A stretch of 64,000 nt of DNA from Roseiarcus sp963813555 (GTDB lineage Bacteria; Pseudomonadota; Alphaproteobacteria; Rhizobiales; Beijerinckiaceae): NCBI GenBank assembly GCA_963813555.1, contig CAWEZX010000018.1, positions 372,001-436,000 of the forward strand. Reading direction: 5' to 3'. Under the pieces are notes generated by a model. The model did not search any database. It was not told the DNA's origin and saw only the letters and a program-made list of their open reading frames with translations. This document shows positions 35,050 to 43,564 of the stretch, in pieces. Positions within the stretch are counted from its first letter, which is position 1. Each line of letters starts with the position of its first letter. Position numbers and translations under genes: made by a program.

Positions 35050-36093
35050 ATGTACAGGACTGCTAACGGTGAAGAGATCTTCGTCATCGACGGCCACACG
35101 CATTTTTGGGACGGCAGCCCGGCCAATCAGAAAAATATTCATGGCAAACAATTCATCGAATGCTTCTATGCCTATCATTCCAACTTGAGCCCGCCGTCCG
35201 AGAAATGGACGTTGGATAAATTTTCAAAATACGACGCCAAGACCATGCATGACGACTTGTTCGTCCATGGATACGACGACATGGCGATATTGCAGCCGAC
35301 CTATCTCGGCGATTTCTACAAGAACGGATTCAACACGACTGAACGCAACGCCGCGATGAAGAAAAGTCATCCCGAGCGTTTCATCCTCAACAGCGCCTTT
35401 GATCCGCGCGACGGCGCCAAGGGCCTCGAGGCGTTGCACGCCAATTGCGAGAAATATCATGTCAAGGGCGTCAAGCTCTATACGGCAGAATGGAAGGGTG
35501 AATTGAAGGGCTACAAACTCACGGACAAAGAGTCCTACAAGTTTCTTGAAGCGGCGCAAAAGTACGGCGTTAAGAATATTCACGTCCACAAGGGTCCAAC
35601 GATTATTCCGTTGAACAAGGACGCTTTCGATGTCGGCGATATCGACGATGTCGCAACATCGTTCCAGGACCTGAACTTTATCGTCGAACATTGCGGCCTG
35701 CCGCGCCTTGACGATTTCTGCTGGATCGCCACGCAGGAAACCAACGTCTATGGCGGCCTCGCGGTCGCGCTGCCGTTCATTCACACCCGTCCCGGCTATT
35801 TCGGCCATGTCATGTCCGAACTGCTGTTCTGGATTGGACCGGACAAGATCCTGTACGGCAGCGACTACGGCATCTGGACGCCGAAGTGGCTGATCGACAA
35901 ATTCATGGCCTTCGAAATTCCGGAGGAGGAGACGAAGGAGACCGGGTCGGTTCTGACGCTCGAGACGAAGAAGAAGATATTGGGCCTCAATGCGGCTCGA
36001 CTGTACGGCATCGATATTGAGGCGCAGAAGAAGAAGATCGAGGCGGCAGGCGGATACGCACATCTCGCCGAATCCGTCCACGCGCCCGAGTGA
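35050..36093 (+). CDS. Amidohydrolase family protein of the monooxygenase operon
   Basis: A 347-residue TIM-barrel metal hydrolase (amidohydrolase 2 / ACMSD-like). The N-terminal metal motif is DGHTHFW, with HVHKG and EHCG giving later His ligands and YGSDYG the Asp. Proteins of this type recur in propane/acetone monooxygenase clusters, but their substrate there is not established. The gene has GGGAGAAA before ATG and ends one base into the next gene's start. Confidence 0.88.
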   Translation: MYRTANGEEIFVIDGHTHFWDGSPANQKNIHGKQFIECFYAYHSNLSPPSEKWTLDKFSKYDAKTMHDDLFVHGYDDMAILQPTYLGDFYKNGFNTTERNAAMKKSHPERFILNSAFDPRDGAKGLEALHANCEKYHVKGVKLYTAEWKGELKGYKLTDKESYKFLEAAQKYGVKNIHVHKGPTIIPLNKDAFDVGDIDDVATSFQDLNFIVEHCGLPRLDDFCWIATQETNVYGGLAVALPFIHTRPGYFGHVMSELLFWIGPDKILYGSDYGIWTPKWLIDKFMAFEIPEEETKETGSVLTLETKKKILGLNAARLYGIDIEAQKKKIEAAGGYAHLAESVHAPE

Positions 36094-36851
36094 GTCATAT
36101 GCGCGCCCCGACAGCTGTCGACCGCAAGGCCGAGGTCTGGACGCGGTTGCAAACAGTGACCGACCCGGAGCTGGACGAGCCGGTCACCGAGCTCGAATTC
36201 GTCACGCGCGCCGATGTGGACGCTGACAATTGCGTCCACATCGAGTTTCGCCTGCCGACCTATTGGTGCGCGGCGAATTTCTCGTTTCTGATGGCTGACG
36301 ACATGCGCTGCGCGGTCAGGAAATTGCCGTGGGTGGCCGACGTCAGCGTTGTGCTCGGCGAGCATATGTACGCGGACAAGATCAATGCCGGACTCGCGCG
36401 GGGACTGACCTTCCAGGAAACGTTTGGGGCCGAGGCGGACGGCAATCTTGATGAGTTGCGGCGGACTTTTCTGTTGAAGGCTTTCCAACGCCGGCAAGCA
36501 TCGCTGCTCGCTCATCTCATCGAGGCGGGCCATGGTGCTGCGACGTTGGTCGAGATGACGCTCGATCAGCTTGTTGATCTGGAGGTCGACGACGCGGGCG
36601 CCCAGTTGCGAGCGCGCTACCTCGAACGGCATTCGGTTGTGGCCGACGCCATCGCGACGTCGCAAGCGTTTATCGATGCTGATGGCGATCCGCTGCAGGC
36701 CGAAACGCTACCGACTTATGTGCGTGCGCAGCGGCGCGTCGACGTCAATGCCGAGTTCAACAGCGCCCTTTGCCGCGGCCTGCTGCACGCGCGCTTTGAC
36801 ATGGAGACGCCGCTATCGACGAAGGCCGGGCGACGCGTCGAGTCGCCGTAG
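36090..36851 (+). CDS. DUF59/MIP18-type iron-sulfur assembly protein
   Basis: A 253-residue protein whose first 100 residues fit the MIP18/DUF59 fold (DPELDEPVTELEFV; LPTYWCAANFSFLM with the conserved Cys). The remaining 150 residues are helical and unassigned. GTG 36090 overlaps the amidohydrolase stop; ATG 36099 is an alternative. In monooxygenase operons such proteins are thought to help insert iron or mature the oxygenase; this is inference. Confidence 0.82.
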   Translation: MSHMRAPTAVDRKAEVWTRLQTVTDPELDEPVTELEFVTRADVDADNCVHIEFRLPTYWCAANFSFLMADDMRCAVRKLPWVADVSVVLGEHMYADKINAGLARGLTFQETFGAEADGNLDELRRTFLLKAFQRRQASLLAHLIEAGHGAATLVEMTLDQLVDLEVDDAGAQLRARYLERHSVVADAIATSQAFIDADGDPLQAETLPTYVRAQRRVDVNAEFNSALCRGLLHARFDMETPLSTKAGRRVESP

Positions 36852-36889
36852 GCCCCTTGCAAGAATTGTAACTCATAGAGGACGCGACG

Positions 36890-38527
36890 ATGCCTAAGAT
36901 CATGCTGCACGACGCCGAGGCCAGAGAGGCCTTGGGTCGCGGCGTCGCCAAACTTACCAAGGCCGTCAGCGGCACGCTTGGGCCGAGGGGGATGAATGCG
37001 GTGATGGATCGCCCGATCGGCACGCCGGTTGTGTCTCGCGACGGCGTCAGCATCGCTAGCGAAATCGAGCTCGAATGCCCGTTCGAGAACATGGGCGCGC
37101 AGGTCCTTCGCGAAGTCTCCAAGCAGACCAATGAGGTCGCGGGGGACGGAACCACCACCGCCACCGTGCTTGCAAACTTTCTCGTGCAGGACGGCCTTGC
37201 GCTGCTTGCCGCGGGCGCCAATCCCGTCGAATTGGTCGAAGGTCTTGAGATGGCGATCGAGGAGGCCGTCAACGCGCTCAAGCGCTCGGCCAGGAACCTC
37301 GACGGCGGAAAGGAGCTTCGCGCCGTCGCCAGCATCGCCGCCAATGACGCCAAGCTCGGCGAGATGGTCGCCGAAGCCTTCGAGCGCGCCGGCAACCACG
37401 GCATCGTCGCCGTAGAGTTCGGGGCGACCGTCGAGACGACACTCGAAGTGATCGAAGGGATGGCGTTCGAGCGCGGCTATCTTTCGCATCACATGGTGAC
37501 GGACGTCGAGCGCATGCAGGTCGTTCTCGACAACCCCTACATCCTGATGACGGATCAAAAAATACAGTCGATCGATGAACTGAGTGGCGTGTTCTCCCTG
37601 ATCGAAAAGAGCGGCCGACCGTTACTGATCATTGCGGAGGAGGTTGCGCCTCCGGTGATCATGATGGTGTTGTCGCGACGCGACAAAGACAATTTCAAGG
37701 TCGCCGCCATTCATCCGCCGGAATACGGCCATTGGCGCAAGGCGATGTTGGACGATATCGCCGTCGCTACCGGCGGCAAGGTAATATCGGGGGACCTCGG
37801 CGGCGCCGTGCAGCGGGCGCGGTTGGAAGATCTCGGCTCCGCGCGTCAGGTGCGAATCTCAGCGACGAAGACGTTGATCACGGCGGGCCACGGCAAGCCG
37901 AAAGAGATTCAAGCGCGGCGCGAGCAGGTGTCCCGACAATTCGAGGCGGCGCCCGAGAATGTCGAGCGCGACAAGTTCCAGGAGCGTCTCGCGAAACTGT
38001 CGGGCGGCACGGCTATGATTCTGGCCGGCGGCGCAACGCCGGTCGAGCAGAAGCGCAGGGCGCAATCCATCGAGGATTCGATCAACGCGACCCGCGCCGC
38101 GATCGAGGAGGGCATTGTGCCAGGCGGCGGCGTCGCTCTCATGCGCGTCGCGCCGGAACTCGACGGGCTGATCAAGAAGTTGAAGGGTGCCCCCAAGCAG
38201 GGAGCGATGCTGGTGCAGCGCTCTCTGAGTCAGCCTTTCGCCTGTATCGTCGCCAACAGTGGCCGCGATAGCGCAGCCGCGGTCGCCAAGGTTGCAAAAG
38301 CCGGCAACGGCCACGGATTTGACGCGCGCACCGGAGAGACCGTCGATATGATCAAAGCCCGCATTATTGATCCGGTAAAGGTCAGCTACTGCGCCGTGCG
38401 CAACGCCGGCTCTGTCGTCGCCTTGATCCTGACGACGCAAACGCTGATCGCCAGGAAACCTGATGACTACGACATCACCGCCGCACCGGCGCGCGGCGGG
38501 GGCGCTGAACTCTTCGGACGCCCTTGA
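36890..38527 (+). CDS. mimG: GroEL-type chaperonin dedicated to the monooxygenase
   Basis: A 545-residue group I chaperonin subunit. Hallmarks are GTLGPRGMNAVMD, AGDGTTTATVLA and the C-terminal VPGGGVALMR. It lacks the usual GGM-rich tail, ending instead in GGGAELFGRP, and no groES is adjacent. It closes the operon, as MimG does in Mycobacterium smegmatis, where it is needed for folding of the large subunit. Divergence from housekeeping GroEL supports a dedicated role. Confidence 0.93.
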   Translation: MPKIMLHDAEAREALGRGVAKLTKAVSGTLGPRGMNAVMDRPIGTPVVSRDGVSIASEIELECPFENMGAQVLREVSKQTNEVAGDGTTTATVLANFLVQDGLALLAAGANPVELVEGLEMAIEEAVNALKRSARNLDGGKELRAVASIAANDAKLGEMVAEAFERAGNHGIVAVEFGATVETTLEVIEGMAFERGYLSHHMVTDVERMQVVLDNPYILMTDQKIQSIDELSGVFSLIEKSGRPLLIIAEEVAPPVIMMVLSRRDKDNFKVAAIHPPEYGHWRKAMLDDIAVATGGKVISGDLGGAVQRARLEDLGSARQVRISATKTLITAGHGKPKEIQARREQVSRQFEAAPENVERDKFQERLAKLSGGTAMILAGGATPVEQKRRAQSIEDSINATRAAIEEGIVPGGGVALMRVAPELDGLIKKLKGAPKQGAMLVQRSLSQPFACIVANSGRDSAAAVAKVAKAGNGHGFDARTGETVDMIKARIIDPVKVSYCAVRNAGSVVALILTTQTLIARKPDDYDITAAPARGGGAELFGRP

Positions 38528-38559
38528 GGTCGGGCGACGCGCCGGGGCAATCGACGAGG

Positions 38560-38940
38560 CCGCAGCGCGAACACCAAGATGGCGCGCCTCTATGGCCCTG
38601 CGCCCAAGGGCGAGCGACGTCGCGGCCCCGCGCGCGCGGCCGTTGGGAAACCACCACCTTCATCGCAGGGCTGCGCCACGACGGCATCGCTGCGCCCATG
38701 GTCATCGACGGCCCGATGAACGGCGACTACTTTCTCGCCTATGTCGAACAGGCGCCGGTCCCCGAATTGCGGCCGGGCGATGTCGTGATCATGGATAACC
38801 TGCCCGCCCACAGGGTCCATGGCATGAGACAAGCCATCGAAGCCGCCGGCGCAAGCCTGCGCTGTCCACCGCCCCACAGCCCCGATTTCAGTTCCATCGA
38901 AATCGACTTCGTCAAACTCTTCGGGACGCCCCGCGGCCTT
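38560..38940 (+). pseudogene. IS630-family transposase remnant (central DDE region)
   Basis: The frame reads ETTTFIAGLRHDGIAAPMVI, then DGPMNGDYFLAYVEQ, VVIMDNLPAHRV and CPPPHSPDFSSIEIDFVKLF. This is the DDE core of an IS630-type transposase. Upstream pieces (NTKMARLYGPAPKGERRRG) are in another frame, so there are frameshifts. Homology ends near 38935, where KLKALLR-like sequence is expected. That missing tail reappears at 40516. Confidence 0.75.
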
Positions 38941-39297
38941 AGGCGGCAGCGGTTCGGCCTGAGCGGGCTAGACGCTGAGCGTCGATTGCACGCCGACCAC
39001 ATAGGTTCTAACCGTACCGGGGGCACAACGCGCCGTCGGCCCCTAGCCGGCGCCGGCCAGGAAGACCCTGGGGCGAAGCCGGCGGCAAGCGCGGATTAGA
39101 TCTGATTGAGCACGACCTGCCGGTTTTGCCATGAATCAACCCGGACAAACGCAACGACCGAAGCCATCGGCTCGACGCTCTTGCGTTGGCCCAACACAAG
39201 CGCGATAATCCCGCCAGATCCCGTGGTTCACAACTGTCCTCGAGGCGTCGACTGGTGATTGCTAACATTGCTTGCGTAGCGAGAGGCTTTTACGCCG
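38941..39297. other. Decayed sequence between IS630 remnant and acyltransferase
   Basis: After the IS630 homology ends the frame stays open to 39099, but the residues look like noise. From 39100 to 39297 I see no gene, and nothing that looks like an insertion-sequence end. Confidence 0.4.
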
Positions 39298-40386
39298 ATG
39301 CTGGGACCGGCTGCTTTCAGTCCACGGCCAGCGCCCTCCACTGAATCGTCGCAAATCCGAAGGAACCACAACCCATTGAAATCACCGAACTTCATTCCGG
39401 TCAGAACTCTCAACGCCTGCGCAGAATCCACCGGAGAGACGGTTGTGTTCCACCCCATCTTGAAATCGAGCAGCACTCTTCGCTCGCTTCAGGCGCTCAG
39501 GGCAATCGCAGCCTGGATGGTCGTTATGGACCATGCTCTCCTTGAGCTGACCGGAAATGCAGCACAGAATGGGATTACCCGAGTGGCATGGGCGCTCGGA
39601 AGCTCTGGCGTGTCTGTCTTCTTTATAATATCCGGCTTCATCATGGTCCATATTTCGTGGACAAACTTCGGGACTTCAAAAGCTGCCGCCAAGTTTATGC
39701 AGCGTCGTATTATACGTATTGTTCCTCTTTACTGGGCCGCCACAATCCTCGCGTTAGCCTTTCATCGCGTTTCCGCTACACACGGCGCGACAGACGGATG
39801 GCGAGAACTTGGTTACTCGCTCGCGTTTGTGCCCTACCGAGGAGGCGACCAAACATGGAGTCCGATCCTTCCCCAAGGGTGGACCCTGAATTTCGAGATA
39901 TTGTTCTATTTTCTATTTGCCGTTGGGTTGTTTTTTCCGCGCCGTGTTGCTCTTGCAGCCATTATAGGGCTTCTCGTTGCTTTCGTTCTCTTTAGTCCCT
40001 ACATTCCAAGCGCAAGCTTGGCCTATCTTGCTTCGCCGATTGTCCTCTGGTTTGCGCTGGGCATGGCCCTAGCGATACTTTGGCGGCGGTTCGAACTGTC
40101 TGAACCTGACTGGGTGGCAAGACGCGCCAAATTCCTCGAGCCGTTTGGGGACGCGTCATACTCGACCTACTTGTCTCATGGGCTCGTACTGACGCTAATG
40201 CTGTGGGTTTGGAAGATGGCCGTGGGCCAACCATCAATCGTACTCGTATTCTTCAGCCTCATCGTCGTGACGATCTTTGGACGGATAATTTATGTCGTAT
40301 TCGAGACCCCCCTTCTCCGCCTCATAAATAGCAACGTTCACAAAGCCATTCTGGTCTTCGCGGCGGATCCTGAGAGATTGAGTTAA
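39298..40386 (+). CDS. Acyltransferase family 3 membrane protein
   Basis: An integral membrane O-acyltransferase of up to 362 residues, as used to decorate exopolysaccharide or LPS. It has about ten hydrophobic helices and family motifs LRSLQALRAIAAWMVV, VSVFFIISGFIM, PLYWAAT and QGWTLNFEILFYF. The start is uncertain: GTG 39445 just before FHPILKSS would remove a polar N-terminus. Base composition is lower in GC than the neighbours and it lies between IS630 pieces, so transfer is likely. Confidence 0.85.
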   Translation: MLGPAAFSPRPAPSTESSQIRRNHNPLKSPNFIPVRTLNACAESTGETVVFHPILKSSSTLRSLQALRAIAAWMVVMDHALLELTGNAAQNGITRVAWALGSSGVSVFFIISGFIMVHISWTNFGTSKAAAKFMQRRIIRIVPLYWAATILALAFHRVSATHGATDGWRELGYSLAFVPYRGGDQTWSPILPQGWTLNFEILFYFLFAVGLFFPRRVALAAIIGLLVAFVLFSPYIPSASLAYLASPIVLWFALGMALAILWRRFELSEPDWVARRAKFLEPFGDASYSTYLSHGLVLTLMLWVWKMAVGQPSIVLVFFSLIVVTIFGRIIYVVFETPLLRLINSNVHKAILVFAADPERLS

Positions 40387-40687
40387 GCTGAATCGCTAGT
40401 GATTCCGTTCCCTGAAGAGGTGCTTCGGGGGATCGATGGCTTGGACTGCGGAGCGCGGGCGAGCGGCGGACCGGAGCAGGTGCGTTATCCAAGATGCGGA
40501 GCAGGGCGTCGCCGTCGCCAAACTCAAGGCCCTGTTACGCGCCGCGGCCGCACGAACCATCAATCGTGATGACGGTCGCGCCCCTGAGCAGGACGCGCGC
40601 ATTCGGCGCGGCCGAGCGTAGCCGGTCGTATAGCGCAGCCCATTCGTTCGAATTCTGCTCGTAATACGCGCGCGCCCTTGCCGCCGG
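40387..40687. other. IS630 tail and amidohydrolase junction
   Basis: The stretch holds an IS630 transposase tail on the plus strand (near 40516-40560) that abuts, on the minus strand, the first codons of an amidohydrolase. No complete gene is present. Confidence 0.5.
40510..40565 (+). pseudogene. IS630-family transposase C-terminal remnant
   Basis: The plus-strand frame reads VAKLKALLRAAAARTI, the conserved segment that follows SPDFNPIE in IS630 transposases. It matches what is missing after 38935, so the two may be halves of one element now split by 1.6 kb that includes the acyltransferase gene. Confidence 0.6.
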
Positions 40688-40690
40688 CAT
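40548..40690 (-). pseudogene. N-terminal fragment of an amidohydrolase
   Basis: On the minus strand, AGGAGGAAGG precedes ATG at 40690. The frame reads MPAARARAYYEQNSNEWAAL, then RVLLRGATVITIDGS, the typical first strands of cytosine-deaminase/atrazine-chlorohydrolase-like amidohydrolases. After about 47 residues it runs into IS630 sequence. It is 27 nt downstream of the LacI gene, so they formed an operon. The matching C-terminal part may be 43036-43506 on the other strand. Confidence 0.6.
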
Positions 40691-40716
40691 CCTTCCTCCT
40701 GACCGACGCCGGTGAG

Positions 40717-41790
40717 CTATACCCGCCCTGCCGAGGCTAGTTTGGGAACCGCCGCGGGCGGTCTCGTCGATTTGCGGAATTCGCAGCGGAAATCGAGAAG
40801 CACGTGCACAAGCTCCGCGGATTCGTGGGCCATGCGGTTGCAGAGGGTACGCCACGAAAGGGCGGCCAGATCATCCACCGATTGCCTGACCGCGCTGATG
40901 TAAGGCCGGACTGCCGTCATCCATTCCGAGTGCTCGAACCCGAGCAGCGAAATCTCCTCCGGGAACGCGAGGTCCAGCGCATTGATCGCCTTGACCGCGC
41001 CAAGGGTCGCATAAAACGTGGCGGCGAATATAGCGGTCGGAGGATTGGACCGGCGGAGATCCTGCTCGATGGCGGCGCGGCACCCCTCGACCGTGCCGCC
41101 GCCGAAAGAAATCCGTTCGAATGTGCTCAATCCGGCCTCGCCCAAGGCGCGCCGATATCCTTCCACCCGGTCGCGAAGATGCCCATGGGTGACTGACGAT
41201 ATGAGCAGCGTCACGTCCTTGTGGCCGAGTTCCAAAAGATGCCGGGCGCCGCGATAAGCCGCGCCAAGATTGTCCGAGCAGACCGTATCGAAGTCTGGAT
41301 GGTTGCAGGCCCGATCGACCAGGACGGTCGGAGGCAGGCGCGCCGGAAACCCTGCCGTCGAACCGAATTCATCCTGAGCGGTGACCACCAGAAGTCCGTC
41401 GATCTGCCGGGCGATGAGCAATTCGATGCGCCGCGCTTCTGTCAGCGGATCTTCGCCGCTCGCCACCACCAGCATCTCGAAACTGCTCAGCGAAGCTATC
41501 TTCTCCCATTCGCGGACGAGGCCGGCATAGAATTCGTTGCCGAGATTGGGCACGACGATGCCAACGGTTCGGGTTTGCCCTCGCCGCAAACTCGATGCTG
41601 AATGATTGGAGGTGTAGCCGAGCGCCGCCACGGCTTCGAGCACCGCGCGTCGCCGATCTGGCGTCACTCCGCGAAGGCCGGAAAGCGTGTTCGAGACGGT
41701 CGCCGGCGAGACTCCGGCGCGGGCGGCGACATCGCGTATGGTTGGAATGCGAGTGGGCGCTCTTAGCGGCTCGCGGTCCTTCATCGCCAC
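40717..41790 (-). CDS. LacI-family transcriptional regulator
   Basis: A 357-residue repressor. The N-terminal HTH (TIRDVAARAGVSPATVSNTL, then SGLRGVTPDRR) with hinge helix is followed by a periplasmic-binding-type sensor domain (TVGIVVPNLGNEFYAGLV; GCRAAIEQDL). It is divergent from the M24 gene and co-directional with the amidohydrolase fragment, so it probably controlled that catabolic locus. Confidence 0.92.
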   Translation of the reverse strand: MAMKDREPLRAPTRIPTIRDVAARAGVSPATVSNTLSGLRGVTPDRRRAVLEAVAALGYTSNHSASSLRRGQTRTVGIVVPNLGNEFYAGLVREWEKIASLSSFEMLVVASGEDPLTEARRIELLIARQIDGLLVVTAQDEFGSTAGFPARLPPTVLVDRACNHPDFDTVCSDNLGAAYRGARHLLELGHKDVTLLISSVTHGHLRDRVEGYRRALGEAGLSTFERISFGGGTVEGCRAAIEQDLRRSNPPTAIFAATFYATLGAVKAINALDLAFPEEISLLGFEHSEWMTAVRPYISAVRQSVDDLAALSWRTLCNRMAHESAELVHVLLDFRCEFRKSTRPPAAVPKLASAGRV

Positions 41791-42146
41791 CTACCTTCGG
41801 CCCCGCCTCCGCCGAGCCTCGTCCGGCGTGGCGGCGATCTGCGCGAACGGCCAATCAACCCTGACAAAACGATTTAGACCGAATGCCGACAGTCCGATCT
41901 CCTGCACGATCGAGGACGTGAAGCGGGACGGCGGGAGAGCCGAGGCCGAACAACTGACCGCCCGTGGGCGACAACATAGCCACAGAAAACTTGTTGGACA
42001 AGATTATCTTTGCACTTTCCCCACGGGCCGTTAGCCGCCACTCGGGCCGATCAGGCGTCGCGCGGACACCGACTTTTCGCTTCGCGGCGATTTTCGCTTG
42101 CAAACATCCGGCGGAGGTTCTTAAATCGTTTTTCGTCTTCGACTGA
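41791..42146. other. Divergent intergenic region lacI-M24
   Basis: These 356 nt must hold the promoters for the LacI regulator and the M24 gene, but I cannot point to a convincing -35/-10 pair or a LacI-type operator. No gene is supported. Confidence 0.45.
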
Positions 42147-43061
42147 ATGATCACCGGACCATTGGAGTTGGTTTTGAATCGACCTCCCTCTCCCCACCTT
42201 CTCAACCCCAAAGACGCGGACCCGCACTGGAAATGGAACCGCGCGATTCCCGCCCCCGGTCACATCAACGTCGACTTCGAGGGCCGGGTGGAGTTCGATC
42301 GGCTGCGTCGCTATCGACTGCAACGGGCGAGAGATGCGCTTGAGAATTCGGAATGCGGCGCCCTGCTCCTGTTCGACGTGAACAACATTCGCTACGTTAC
42401 AGCGACCAAGATCGGCGAATGGGAGCGAGACAAGCTTTGTCGCTTCGCGCTGCTGATGCGCGGCAAAGAACCGATCGTTTGGGATTTCGGCTCGGCGGCT
42501 GTTCACCATCGCCTCTATTGCGACTGGCTTGTCCCGCAGAATGTGAAGGCGGGCATGCTCGGCATGCGCGGCGCGGTGCCCCCGGCGGCTGGTCTGATGC
42601 AACGCCATGCCAAGGAGATTGCGTCATTGTTGCGCGATGCCGGTGTCGCCAAGATGCCGGTCGGCGTCGACCTTGCCGAGACCGCGATGTTCTTTGAACT
42701 GGAGAAGGCGGGGATGAAGTTGCTCGACGGGCAACAGATCATGTTGGACGCCCGCGAAATCAAGAACATCGACGAGATCATTCTTTTGAACCAGGCGGCG
42801 GCGATGGTCGACGCCACCTACCAGATGATCTACGAGGAGCTGAAGCCCGGCGTCCGTGAAGCCGACATCGTCGGCAAGGCCAACGAGTTGCTCTATCGGT
42901 TAGGATCCGATGACGTTGAGGCGATCAACGCGATTTCCGGAGAGCGGTGCAACCCGCATCCGCACAATTTCACCGATCGCCTCGTCAGGCCCGGCGATCA
43001 GGCCTTTTTTGACGTCCTGCTCACGCCGGCTTCGCTTCGATTTCGTCCTCTGGAACGCTAG
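42147..43061 (+). pseudogene. DddP-like M24-family protein, C-terminally truncated
   Basis: The first ~295 residues resemble creatinase/Xaa-Pro peptidase-fold proteins of the DddP (DMSP lyase)-like group: LLLFDVNNIRYVTATKIGEW, the middle KMPVGVDLAE, and SGERCNPHPHNFTDRLVRPG followed by DQAFFD. Homology stops at FFDV; the last residues (LLTPASLRFRPLER) are read out of frame from a different gene. Normal members have about 440 residues, so most metal ligands in the C-terminal half are missing. DMSP activity is therefore unlikely, whatever the ancestor did. Confidence 0.65.
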
Positions 43062-43506
43062 CGCGCTGATCGCTGGCACGCGCCTCATCGTCAACATGAA
43101 GGCGCTCGAAGAGCGCAAAGGCGTCGACCCGTTGCCTCTGACCAGCCGCGAGGTCCTCGAATTCGCCACCCTTCAGGGCGCAAAAGCCTGTGGACTCGAC
43201 CACAAGACCGGCAGCCTGACGCCGGGCAAGGAAGCGGACATCGTGCTGATCAGCACCGACAGCATGAATATGATCCCAATGAACAACCCGGTCGGCGCGG
43301 TGGTCGAATTCGCCAATGCCGGCAACGTCGACAGCATCTTCGTCGCCGGAAAGGCAAGGAAGCGGAACGGCAAGCTCCTGGATTTGGACTTCGCCGCCTT
43401 CCGCACGAAGGTCGATGCGGCGCGCGACGAACTCTTCGCCCGCGCCGGCGTGCCAACCGACGGCTCGTGGATCGTCAAGCCCTACGCGGAAGAGCCCGAG
43501 TTCTGA
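43036..43506 (+). pseudogene. C-terminal fragment of an amidohydrolase
   Basis: About 155 residues that fit the end of a cytosine-deaminase/TrzN-like amidohydrolase: LTSREVLEFATLQGAKACGL, GSLTPGKEADIVLI, NPVGAVVEFANAGNVDSIFV and AGKARKRNGKL. The catalytic barrel is absent. The frame starts inside the truncated M24 gene, which marks a deletion or inversion junction at about 43016-43060. An N-terminal fragment of a similar protein lies at 40548-40690 (-). Confidence 0.7.
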
Positions 43507-43564
43507 TGGCGACGGATCCCCCCTCGTACCATTCGCTTGCCGATCCAGCTTGCGGACAGGGGCA

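Noticed and set aside
42147..43061. Functional DMSP lyase DddP
   Set aside because: Only the N-terminal two thirds are present, and the end comes from another gene's frame; no DMSP genes are near.
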